NCBI GenBank assembly: GCA_934667275.1
Contig: CAKULK010000024.1
Location: forward strand, 1 to 19,088
DNA length: 19,088 nucleotides
Source: an uncultured Bacteroidales bacterium
GTDB lineage: Bacteria > Bacteroidota > Bacteroidia > Bacteroidales > Paludibacteraceae
Direction: 5' to 3'
Below are positions 13,378 through 19,088 of this stretch, piece after piece. A program made the translations under genes and the position numbers. The notes under the pieces were generated by a model. That model worked only from the letters and a program-made list of their open reading frames with translations, was not told the DNA's origin and did no database searches. Every line of letters begins with the position of its first letter. Position 1 is the stretch's first letter.

Positions 13378-16053
13378 ATGGCAGACTTTAACGACGCAAT
13401 CAAGCAGCACCTCACGGGCATGTACCAAGACTGGTTCTTGGACTATGCCTCCTATGTGATTTTGGAGCGCGCCGTGCCTGCCATCGAGGACGGTCTGAAG
13501 CCCGTGCAACGCCGTATCCTCCACGCTATGAAGGGGGTGGACGACGGCAAGTACAACAAGGTGGCGAACATCGTCGGGCAGACTATGCAGTACCACCCGC
13601 ACGGCGATGCCAGTATCGGCGACGCGCTGGTGCAACTCGGGCAGAAGGACCTGCTCATCGACTGTCAAGGTAACTGGGGCAATATCCTCACGGGCGACGG
13701 GGCCGCCGCGCCACGTTACATCGAGGCGCGCCTCAGCAAGTTCGCCCTCGAAACGGTCTTCAACCCCAAAACCACCGAGTGGATGCTCTCCTACGACGGT
13801 CGCAAGAAAGAGCCCATCCACCTGCCCATCAAGTTCCCGCTCCTCCTCGCGCAGGGCGTGGAAGGCATCGCAGTGGGACTCAATTCGAAGATTCTGCCCC
13901 ATAATTTCAACGAACTATGCGACGCCTCGCTGGCATATCTCCGCGGCGAAGAGTTCCAACTCTACCCCGACTTCCCCACGGGCGGCGAGATCGACGTCAG
14001 CCGCTACAATGACGGCGAGCGCGGCGGAGTCATTCGTATTCGCGCCAAAATTCAGAAGGCAGACGACAATCGCACCCTGATAATCAGCGAGATACCCTAC
14101 GGCACGACCACCACAAAGATTATCGAGACCATCCTCCGTGCCAACCAAAAAGGCAAAATCAAGGTGCGCAAGGTGGACGATTTCACCGCCGAAGAGGCGA
14201 AGATTGTGGTGCAACTCGCCCCTGGCAGTTCGTCCGACAAAGCCATCGATGCGCTCTATGCTTTCACTGATTGCGAGGTGAATATCTCGCCCAACTGCTG
14301 CGTGGTGCAGAACAAAAAACCTATCTTCACCAATATCAGCGAACTCCTGCGGCTCAGCACCGACAACACCCGCGCCCTCCTCAAATGGGAACTCGAAATC
14401 CAGAAAGCCGAACTCGAAGAGCAGTATTTCTACACCTCGCTCGAGAAAATCTTCATCGAGAACCGTATATATAAGGAAGAGGGCTACGAGAACGCCCCCA
14501 ACAAAGACAAACTGGTGGCTTTTGTGGACAAGGCACTCACCCCGTGGAAAGCGCAACTCATTCGCGAGGTGCGCCGCGAGGACATTGAACGCCTCTTCGA
14601 CATTCGCATGATTCGAATCACGCGTTTCGACTCCAAAAAGGCGGACGAACTTATGCGCGACCTCGACCGCAAAATCAAGGACACCATTCGCAACCTCGAC
14701 CACCTCACCGACTACACCATCGCGTGGTTCCAATCGCTCCGCGAGAAGTACGGCGCACGCTATCCGCGTCGCACAGAGGTGCGGAATTTCGCCAATATCA
14801 ACATCAAAACCGTCATCGAGGCAAACGAGAAACTCTACATCAACCGCGCCGAAGGATTCATCGGCACGGGGCTGAAGAAGGACGAGTTCCTCTGCAACTG
14901 CTCCGACATCGACGATGTCATCATCTTCCACAAAGACGGCAAATACAAGATTGTCAAGGTGGCGGACAAACTCTTCGTCGGCACCGACATCCTGCACATC
15001 GACATCTTCCGCAAGAACGACCAGCGCACCATCTACAACGCCATCTATCGCGACGGCAAGAACGGCATCTATTTCATGAAGCGGTTCGCCGTCACCGGCA
15101 TCGCGCGCGACAAGGAGTACGATCTCACGCAGGGCAAACCGGGCTCCAAGGTGGTCTATTTCACCGCCAACCCCAACGGCGAGGCGGAAGTCATCCGCGT
15201 GCAACTCAAGCCCGCCCTGCACCTTAAGAAGGTCGAGGTCACCAAGGACCTCAGCGAGTTAGCCGTCAAGAGCCGCAGCGCGCGCGGTAACGTGCTCACC
15301 AAGTACGAAGTCAAGTCCATCACGCTCAAGCAGAAAGGGCATTCCACCCTCGGCGGACGCAAGGTATGGTTCGACCCCGATGTCTTGCGTATCAACTACG
15401 ACGCGCAGGGCACCTACCTCGGCGAGTTCTGGGACGAAGACCGCATTCTCGTCATCACCACCACGGGCGACTACTACCTCACCACCTTCGAACTTACCGC
15501 CCATTTCGACCAGAATATCCTGCGCATCGAGAAGTTCGATGCCGACAAAGTCTGGTCGCTTGCCATGTGGAACGCCGACCTCGGCTACTACTACGGCAAA
15601 CGTTTCCAACTTGACGCGCAGCCTAAATCACAGAATATGCTCGGCGACAACAGCAGCAGCCGCATCGTGATCCTCACCGACCGCGACAAGGCTATGTTCC
15701 GCCTTGTCTTTACTGACGATACCAAACCCGATATGGACATCATCATGTCCGATTTCATCGATGTCAAATCCCCGAAAGCGAAAGGCAAACGATTCTCCAC
15801 GCTCGACATCACCCGCATTGAGGACATCACTCCTGTCCACGAACCCGCCCCCTCCGAAGACAGCAACGAGAACGACAACCCCTCCGCCGAGAACGACAAC
15901 CCATCAGAAGAAAGCCACAACACCCCCGAGGACACTCCGGCTCCTGCTGAAATCTCTACGCCCCTGGATAATGCCGCAGGCGTTCCCTTCACTATCACCA
16001 ACGAGGTCCCCGAAGACAGCCGTCCTATCGACGAACAACTCAGCCTTTTCTAA
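13378..16053 (+). CDS. parC: DNA topoisomerase IV subunit A (ParC/GyrA family)
   Basis: 891 residues. It is the breaking-and-rejoining subunit of a type IIA topoisomerase that unlinks or relaxes DNA together with a ParE/GyrB-type ATPase subunit. The winged-helix domain reads ERAVPAIEDGLKPVQRRILHAM; the catalytic Tyr114 lies in AAAPRYIEARLS. Tower and coiled-coil regions run to about residue 460, and the C-terminal beta-pinwheel covers about 500-820. The pinwheel has no intact GyrA box (QRRGGKG); the equivalent reads SRSARGNVL, favouring topoisomerase IV over gyrase. The quinolone-region motif is HPHGDASIGD: Ala78 stands where E. coli GyrA has Ser83, and Asp82 matches Asp87. The tail (about 825-891) is acidic and low-complexity, with near-repeats of ENDNPS, and ends DEQLSLF. 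The partner gene is not in the window. Confidence 0.94.
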   Translation: MADFNDAIKQHLTGMYQDWFLDYASYVILERAVPAIEDGLKPVQRRILHAMKGVDDGKYNKVANIVGQTMQYHPHGDASIGDALVQLGQKDLLIDCQGNWGNILTGDGAAAPRYIEARLSKFALETVFNPKTTEWMLSYDGRKKEPIHLPIKFPLLLAQGVEGIAVGLNSKILPHNFNELCDASLAYLRGEEFQLYPDFPTGGEIDVSRYNDGERGGVIRIRAKIQKADDNRTLIISEIPYGTTTTKIIETILRANQKGKIKVRKVDDFTAEEAKIVVQLAPGSSSDKAIDALYAFTDCEVNISPNCCVVQNKKPIFTNISELLRLSTDNTRALLKWELEIQKAELEEQYFYTSLEKIFIENRIYKEEGYENAPNKDKLVAFVDKALTPWKAQLIREVRREDIERLFDIRMIRITRFDSKKADELMRDLDRKIKDTIRNLDHLTDYTIAWFQSLREKYGARYPRRTEVRNFANINIKTVIEANEKLYINRAEGFIGTGLKKDEFLCNCSDIDDVIIFHKDGKYKIVKVADKLFVGTDILHIDIFRKNDQRTIYNAIYRDGKNGIYFMKRFAVTGIARDKEYDLTQGKPGSKVVYFTANPNGEAEVIRVQLKPALHLKKVEVTKDLSELAVKSRSARGNVLTKYEVKSITLKQKGHSTLGGRKVWFDPDVLRINYDAQGTYLGEFWDEDRILVITTTGDYYLTTFELTAHFDQNILRIEKFDADKVWSLAMWNADLGYYYGKRFQLDAQPKSQNMLGDNSSSRIVILTDRDKAMFRLVFTDDTKPDMDIIMSDFIDVKSPKAKGKRFSTLDITRIEDITPVHEPAPSEDSNENDNPSAENDNPSEESHNTPEDTPAPAEISTPLDNAAGVPFTITNEVPEDSRPIDEQLSLF

Positions 16054-16080
16054 CCCTATTATTTGTTTAAGTGCCACTAT

Positions 16081-16112
16081 GTTGGGCGGTGCGCCCATGG
16101 ATTGCGCCCAAC
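16081..16112 (+). terminator. Hairpin after parC
   Basis: GTTGGGCG (16081-16088) pairs with CGCCCAAC (16105-16112), with a 16-base loop that can form a further GC-rich pairing. It lies 28 bases after the parC stop. It has no immediate T-run; T-rich sequence comes only at about 16145. A transcription terminator is likely by position. Confidence 0.5.
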
Positions 16113-16283
16113 CGTTGATGCCCCGCAATATGGCAAAGATAATTCTTTTTTCTGCCCGTTTCCCTCCCTTTCTTTCCTCATTCACCCCCCAAAAAACAGC
16201 AAGGGGGAAGCGTGGGGCGGGTGTGCTATGCGCACTGAATGCCATAGCGAAGCGAAAGCCGGTGGCTTGAGCAGAGTTCCTGA

Positions 16284-16316
16284 TTAGCAAGGGATAAGCA
16301 ACCCATAAGCAAGGGA
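16284..16316. repeat. Three 11-bp tandem units
   Basis: TTAGCAAGGGA, TAAGCAACCCA and TAAGCAAGGGA follow each other without gaps, then TAG. Units 1 and 3 differ at one position; unit 2 swaps GGG for CCC. Because 11 is not a multiple of 3, the TAG/TAA at the unit starts (16285, 16295, 16306, 16317) place a stop in all three plus-strand frames. The period equals that of the array at 2862-2905, though the sequence differs. Confidence 0.75.
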
Positions 16317-16400
16317 TAGACATCCTTTACACCATCTCTCTTTTACCCCTATCATACCTTTTCCTGCCCCACAAAAATTTGAGACATGTGTCGCTTAATT

Positions 16401-16712
16401 TTATAAACTCATATAGATTGAGTGTATATTATCATTCTCGTTTTGGTAGAAATCCAATACTGAAGTACTAAACTCAGGATTAATATCATTAAGATATTTA
16501 AAATTGTGAAATTTGGGCAGAGTGCGACATATAACTATATATGGACATATATTTTCCATATCCTTGACACGAGGATTTTCTTTTTCAATAGGAAACTTGA
16601 TGTAGCAATGTTTTCTCATATGGCAATTATGTAAAATCTTCAGTGTTAGACGATATATAAATTGGGCTGCCAAATACCAATTCACGGACATTTTGTTGAT
16701 ATACTGTGACAT
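16401..16712 (-). CDS. Unknown protein, second gene of an orphan cassette
   Basis: 103 residues, not recognised. Start: ATG at 16712, which overlaps the stop of the upstream gene as TGATG (a TTG just ahead is in frame but less likely). This implies translational coupling. The protein is basic and aromatic-rich in its first half (NWYLAAQFIYRLTLKILHNCHMRKHCYIKF), then reads IEKENPRVKDMENICPYIVICRTLPKFHNFKYL, and ends acidic. There is no signal peptide and only weak hydrophobic stretches, so it is probably cytoplasmic. The sequence is strongly AT-rich compared with parC. It may be an accessory or immunity-type protein, by position only. Confidence 0.55.
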   Translation of the reverse strand: MSQYINKMSVNWYLAAQFIYRLTLKILHNCHMRKHCYIKFPIEKENPRVKDMENICPYIVICRTLPKFHNFKYLNDINPEFSTSVLDFYQNENDNIHSIYMSL

Positions 16713-17335
16713 CAAGTACTCCCCCTCTCCACCAAGAATATCTTTTTTAGTTTATTATAAAAAATATTGTTCAAAGAGAGCCTTGAACGAGGATTTAAGT
16801 ATAACCCTTTCTTTCTAACAACTTGATATAATACGCTATCATCTATTTCACTCATGATGTACATATAGAAATCATACCCCAAATACACAAATATATGTTT
16901 GGAATGGTTCGCCAAACATACGTGCAACTTTTCTCTTAATGATAATCTTATAATTTCATCAATATCATTGACAGATACACGTTTTTGTTTCATTACTTGC
17001 AAGATACGCGGTTCAATATTCTCTTCATCTCCAGATAAAATGTCACTTTTATATAATTCTTCGCCTTCTGATAAAGGAATCAATGTTAGAAAATGACACT
17101 GCGTCATATTACAGATTGTTCGAATAGTATCAATATACTGCCTTTCCACAGATAAGTATCTATCTAACATGCTCGGCTTTTCATAGACATCAGAGATTGA
17201 TGTCCACTCATCCTTTTTTTTGTAGCCCCCATTTCTGTCATATCCATTGGGAGAATACTTGACAATCGTATCTGTTATATATGCATACTTCTTTGAGTAT
17301 AGTCTGTGATAGAATTCATTATTTATATCAGCCAT
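16712..17335 (-). CDS. Unknown protein, candidate immunity gene of a decayed Rhs toxin locus
   Basis: 207 residues. A GGAG lies about 10 bases before the ATG. There is no signal peptide or membrane helix: a soluble cytoplasmic protein. The first third carries FYHRLYSKKYAYITDTIVKY and, after a Tyr/Lys/Gly-rich stretch, KKDEWTSISDVYEK, then LDRYLSVERQYIDTIRTI. The C-terminal part has LREKLHVCLANHSKHIFVYL followed by GYDFYMYIMSE. The EWTS-SD and GYD-YMYI blocks have the feel of small immunity proteins found beside Rhs/contact-toxin tips, but I cannot name a family. The context supports this: an Rhs core stub on the same strand ends 55 bases upstream. The AT-rich composition fits horizontal origin. 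It is coupled by TGATG to the next gene. Function is inferred, not shown. Confidence 0.55.
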   Translation of the reverse strand: MADINNEFYHRLYSKKYAYITDTIVKYSPNGYDRNGGYKKKDEWTSISDVYEKPSMLDRYLSVERQYIDTIRTICNMTQCHFLTLIPLSEGEELYKSDILSGDEENIEPRILQVMKQKRVSVNDIDEIIRLSLREKLHVCLANHSKHIFVYLGYDFYMYIMSEIDDSVLYQVVRKKGLYLNPRSRLSLNNIFYNKLKKIFLVERGST

Positions 17336-17390
17336 ATTTTTAATCTCCTATTCTATTTAAGTCCTTATCATAAGTTCCCATTCGTGTAGA

Positions 17391-17591
17391 TTAACTTGAA
17401 AAATTACTTGCTATTTTTGAAAATCCCCATGTGGGGACATTTGCCGAACCGGTTCTTAGTGCGTTGTAGTAATGTTTTGTGTAGCCCTTTGGGGTAACGA
17501 TAAAGTACGGATTCACATAGAGGACAGCATCATTGAAGTCCACATGGTATTGCCATTCTCCTGCATTGTGCTGCTGTCTTACACGGAAAAA
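17391..17591 (-). pseudogene. Rhs core fragment truncated by the IS3 element
   Basis: On the minus strand, right after the IS left end, the frame reads EWQYHVDFNDAVLYVNPYFI, then VTPKGYTKHYYN. The block YVNPY-VVTPKGYTKHYY is, from memory, a hallmark of the Rhs core of Bacteroidota YD-repeat proteins, just before the part leading to the conserved core end. Here the match ends after HYYN; the following 23 residues, ending in KIASNFSS, do not continue the core. The core end and toxin tip have therefore been deleted, and the N-terminal core is cut off by the insertion. The stop at 17391 lies 55 bases before the next gene. The frame runs on into IS sequence, so the 92-residue open frame is not a real gene. 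Confidence 0.6.
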
Positions 17592-17600
17592 GGTTGACTC
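17592..17600 (+). repeat. IS3 candidate left inverted repeat
   Basis: GGTTGACTC, 31 bases before the orfA start. It matches the right-end copy at 19077-19085 in inverted orientation at all nine positions. Confidence 0.55.
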
Positions 17601-17631
17601 ATAGAATATAAAAAAATAAATAAAAGATTTT

Positions 17632-18000
17632 ATGAGTACAAAACGTAGGGCATTCACTGAAGCCTTCAAAATGCAAGTGCTCAGTGATTATTACAGCAAC
17701 GGGTGCAATGTTCGTGCAACCGCTCGCAAGTGGGGTATCGTCCACCAAAACATCCTGCAGTGGCTGAAAGACTCTTGCAAGAATCAAAACAAAGATGTAT
17801 CTTTGCCGCAAGAAGAATCCGAAACCGACATGAGGTCAGAAGAAAAACAGGACATTTTGGCACTTCAAGAGCGCATTTCCCAACTCGAAAAAAGTCTGGA
17901 ATATGAGCGTTTGCGCGTCTCGGCTTATGAACGTCTCATCGAGATTGTCAAACAAGAAGACGGCATTGATGTGCTAAAAAAAGATGGTGCCAAACAGTAG
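17632..18000 (+). CDS. IS3-family transposase OrfA
   Basis: 122 residues. The N-terminus MSTKRRAFTEAFKMQVLSDY and ATARKWGIVHQNILQWLKD form the helix-turn-helix that binds the IS ends. Residues about 70-110 form a leucine-zipper coiled coil (ILALQERISQLEKSLEYERL) used for multimerisation. It ends four codons after the slippery run at 17976-17982. When ribosomes do not shift they make this short regulator; when they shift by -1 they make the OrfAB transposase. Confidence 0.92.
   Translation: MSTKRRAFTEAFKMQVLSDYYSNGCNVRATARKWGIVHQNILQWLKDSCKNQNKDVSLPQEESETDMRSEEKQDILALQERISQLEKSLEYERLRVSAYERLIEIVKQEDGIDVLKKDGAKQ
17976..17982 (+). promoter_or_regulatory. Programmed -1 frameshift site (A AAA AAA G)
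   Basis: Seven A followed by G, in phase A-AAA-AAA-G relative to orfA: the classical IS3 slippery heptamer. Slipping back one base moves ribosomes from the orfA frame into the orfB frame, which is open from 17970. orfB has no ATG of its own until well inside the catalytic domain, so fusion is required. A stimulatory stem downstream was not clearly identified. Confidence 0.8.
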
Positions 18001-18920
18001 ATAGTCTGGCAGACGAGTACCGTGAACAAACAATCGGTACTCTCTGTGCGCTGTTTGGCAAGTCAAAACAGGCGTACTACAAGCACAAGCGTCCGACCGT
18101 CAGCGACCGCGATTGGGAGCGGCAAGTATTGGACATCGTAGCCCATTATCGGGGGCTTATGCCCAAGATTGGTTGCCTCAAATTATACGATATTGTGTGC
18201 AGTATTATGGGCAAGCGAAGGGGCTATGCAAGGGACAATTTTTTGGACTTGATGCGCAAGCATCATTTGGTTGTTCCGCCACGCCGTACACGCCACACGA
18301 CCAACTCGAACCACTTGTATTTTAAGTATCCGAATCTTGCTAAGGATATGAATATCAATCATATAAACACGCTTTGGGTGTCCGATATCACTTATATCCC
18401 GCTGCAAGGAGGCGATACGTGTTACCTGCATTTGGTAACCGATTACTACTCGCGTGCCATCCTCGGTTTTATAGTGTCTCCGACGCTTGAAGCCAAGTAC
18501 TCGGTGCAGGCATTGGAGCAGGCGGTGGTGCGGGCAGGCGGAGGTAATTTGTGTGGCACGACGCACCATTCTGACCGCGGTGTGCAATATGCGAGTGATA
18601 CTTATACAACGGTGTTGCACGACCACAATATCCGTATCAGTATGTGCGAGGATTACAGCCCGACCGATAACGGTTTGGCGGAGCGGGTAAACGGCACCAT
18701 AAAGACGGAATGGCTTTATCCTCTGCCATTGCTCAAGGATTTGCAAGAGGCGCAGGAACAGATAACTCACTTTGTGGATTTATATAATAATGTGCGTCCG
18801 CACCGGAGCCTGAAAAATAGAACACCGATGTCGGTCTATTTGGATGACCCGAATATCGTTCCTGCCGCCCGATGGCATTACGAGCAAGCGGAAAAATGTG
18901 CAGAAAGGGCATTTTTTTAG
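17982..18920 (+). CDS. IS3-family transposase OrfB (catalytic part of OrfAB)
   Basis: About 312 residues, made as a -1 frameshift fusion with OrfA (about 429 residues in total). It starts RWCQTVDSLADEYREQT with the HTH-like FGKSKQAYYKHK, then the rve integrase core. The DDE triad is visible: first Asp in LWVSDITYIPL, second Asp in HHSDRGVQYAS, Glu in DNGLAERVNGTIKTEWL. The end, LYNNVRPHRSLKNRTPMSVY, is the usual IS3 C-terminus. There is no break in the frame, so the element may be active. Annotated start is the first codon after slippage; a TTG at 18129 is not credible as the natural start. Confidence 0.9.
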   Translation, partial: RWCQTVDSLADEYREQTIGTLCALFGKSKQAYYKHKRPTVSDRDWERQVLDIVAHYRGLMPKIGCLKLYDIVCSIMGKRRGYARDNFLDLMRKHHLVVPPRRTRHTTNSNHLYFKYPNLAKDMNINHINTLWVSDITYIPLQGGDTCYLHLVTDYYSRAILGFIVSPTLEAKYSVQALEQAVVRAGGGNLCGTTHHSDRGVQYASDTYTTVLHDHNIRISMCEDYSPTDNGLAERVNGTIKTEWLYPLPLLKDLQEAQEQITHFVDLYNNVRPHRSLKNRTPMSVYLDDPNIVPAARWHYEQAEKCAERAFF

Positions 18921-18955
18921 AAAAAAGAGAGGGTTGGAGGATTGGCGCGGTTTCG

Positions 18956-18987
18956 CCTTTCTGTCCCCTCGCGAGGGGACAGAAAGG
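18956..18987. repeat. Perfect 32-nt palindrome downstream of the transposase
   Basis: Left arm CCTTTCTGTCCCCTCG (18956-18971) is the exact reverse complement of the right arm (18972-18987), with no spacer. As RNA it would form a hairpin of about 14 bp. It lies 35 bases after the orfB stop, inside the IS by the inverted-repeat boundaries. It may be a terminator (weak, no T-run) or a structure shielding the transposase from outside transcription. Confidence 0.8.
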
Positions 18988-19014
18988 AAAGGAAGACAAC
19001 CCAAGTGGTGAACA

Positions 19015-19085
19015 AGTCAACCTATCCGACAAACGAGTCAACTTTATACGTATTTTAACAAAACAAACACGGAAACGAGTCAACC
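19015..19085 (+). repeat. Phased AGTCAAC motifs at the IS right end
   Basis: AGTCAAC occurs at 19015, 19036 and 19078: spacings of 21 and 42 bases, i.e. multiples of 21, two helical turns. The second and third copies share the longer ACGAGTCAAC. The third contains the candidate right inverted repeat (19077-19085). The 19057 slot holds only a weak TTTAACA. Likely transposase binding sites. Confidence 0.6.
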
Positions 19086-19088
19086 CGA

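Larger units (their letters stand above)
16054..16400. other. Noncoding stretch after parC
   Basis: No credible gene in 347 bases. It contains a hairpin (16081-16112), a pyrimidine-rich tract (about 16145-16200) with a C6 run, an opposing G5 run at 16203-16207, and three 11-bp tandem units (16284-16316). Short open frames crossing it, including one ending CHSEAKAGGLSRVPD, look like translated intergenic repeat sequence rather than protein. Base composition changes sharply to AT-rich from about 16380, marking the edge of the accessory block. Confidence 0.6.
17592..19085 (+). mobile_element. IS3-family insertion sequence
   Basis: About 1.5 kb. It has the IS3 layout: orfA with a helix-turn-helix and leucine zipper, an A7 slippery site, and orfB with a DDE integrase core. 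GGTTGACTC at 17592-17600 and its exact complement GAGTCAACC at 19077-19085 are the candidate terminal inverted repeats. No target duplication is obvious next to them, and further copies of the motif occur inside the right end, so the true right boundary could be at or beyond the window edge. The element interrupts the Rhs remnant on its left. Confidence 0.85.

Noticed and set aside
13072..13902. 276-codon minus-strand open frame across the small membrane gene, leader and parC start
   Set aside because: Antisense to two supported genes, with no promoter or motif of its own.
13915..15222. 435-codon open frame on the minus strand opposite parC
   Set aside because: It lies exactly antisense to the well-supported topoisomerase gene. 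Its Asp/Val/Glu-heavy composition is what the complement of GC-rich codons produces, and no domain is recognisable.
16063..16323. Short open frames after parC, including one ending CHSEAKAGGLSRVPD
   Set aside because: Low-complexity translations of a noncoding stretch containing homopolymer runs and tandem repeats; frames on both strands look equally unlikely.
17594..17622. A sigma70-like -35 (TTGACT) at the IS left end
   Set aside because: No convincing -10 at the right distance, and the motif is explained as the inverted repeat; Bacteroidota use a different promoter pattern.
17391..17669. 92-codon minus-strand open frame treated as one gene
   Set aside because: Its start lies inside the IS3 element and its middle is an Rhs core fragment, so it is a chance fusion across the insertion boundary.
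18129..18920. orfB as an independently started gene from the TTG at 18129
   Set aside because: The frame is open upstream to 17970 and carries conserved IS3 sequence there, and a canonical A7G slippery site joins it to orfA.

Overview
The window looks like a chromosomal segment of a Bacteroidales bacterium (phylum Bacteroidota). Three things point there. Several promoters match the phylum's TTTG-N20-TAnnTTTG pattern and strong Shine-Dalgarno sites are scarce. The gene products are typical of the order: a PrmC/RecX pair divergent from RibD, a long-form RfbB, a CotH-type lipoprotein, and a secreted protein with a short type IX-secretion-like C-terminal motif. The IS3 and Rhs remnants also fit. 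Genus cannot be called from this sequence alone.

Layout. (1) 1-808: a decayed end of a type I restriction-modification locus: a frameshifted hsdS fragment, then a probable Fic-like N-terminal remnant and a winged-helix ORF. (2) 809-1046: intergenic DNA with three inverted repeats. (3) 1047-2726 (-): a large secreted repeat protein. (4) 2727-2997: a divergent promoter region with an unusual 11-bp tandem repeat array bracketed by an inverted repeat. (5) 2998-4389 (+): a periplasmic alkaline phosphatase, convergent with recX. (6) 5623-4393 (-): prmC-recX, overlapping. (7) 5674-8103 (+): ribD, a SurA-like lipoprotein and a small secreted protein, packed as an operon. (8) 12849-8115 (-): dacB-birA-cotH-rfbB, a tightly coupled envelope and biotin operon behind one good promoter. 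(9) 13039-16053 (+): a 55-residue membrane protein, a hairpin-rich leader and topoisomerase IV subunit A. (10) 16054-19088: an AT-rich accessory region with an orphan two-gene cassette of unknown function, the stub of an Rhs core reading into it, and an IS3-family element inserted at the stub.

How the parts relate. The central 12 kb is ordinary housekeeping: riboflavin synthesis, release-factor methylation, recombination control, peptidoglycan trimming, biotin loading, dTDP-sugar synthesis and DNA topology. The two edges are accessory. On the right, an Rhs stub followed by two co-directional, translationally coupled unknown genes is the geometry of a polymorphic-toxin locus that has lost its toxin and kept a candidate immunity module. 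This is the best candidate here for something undescribed, but the immunity role is inferred from position, not from recognised homology. Second in interest are the structured leader before parC and the helically phased repeat array before the phosphatase promoter.
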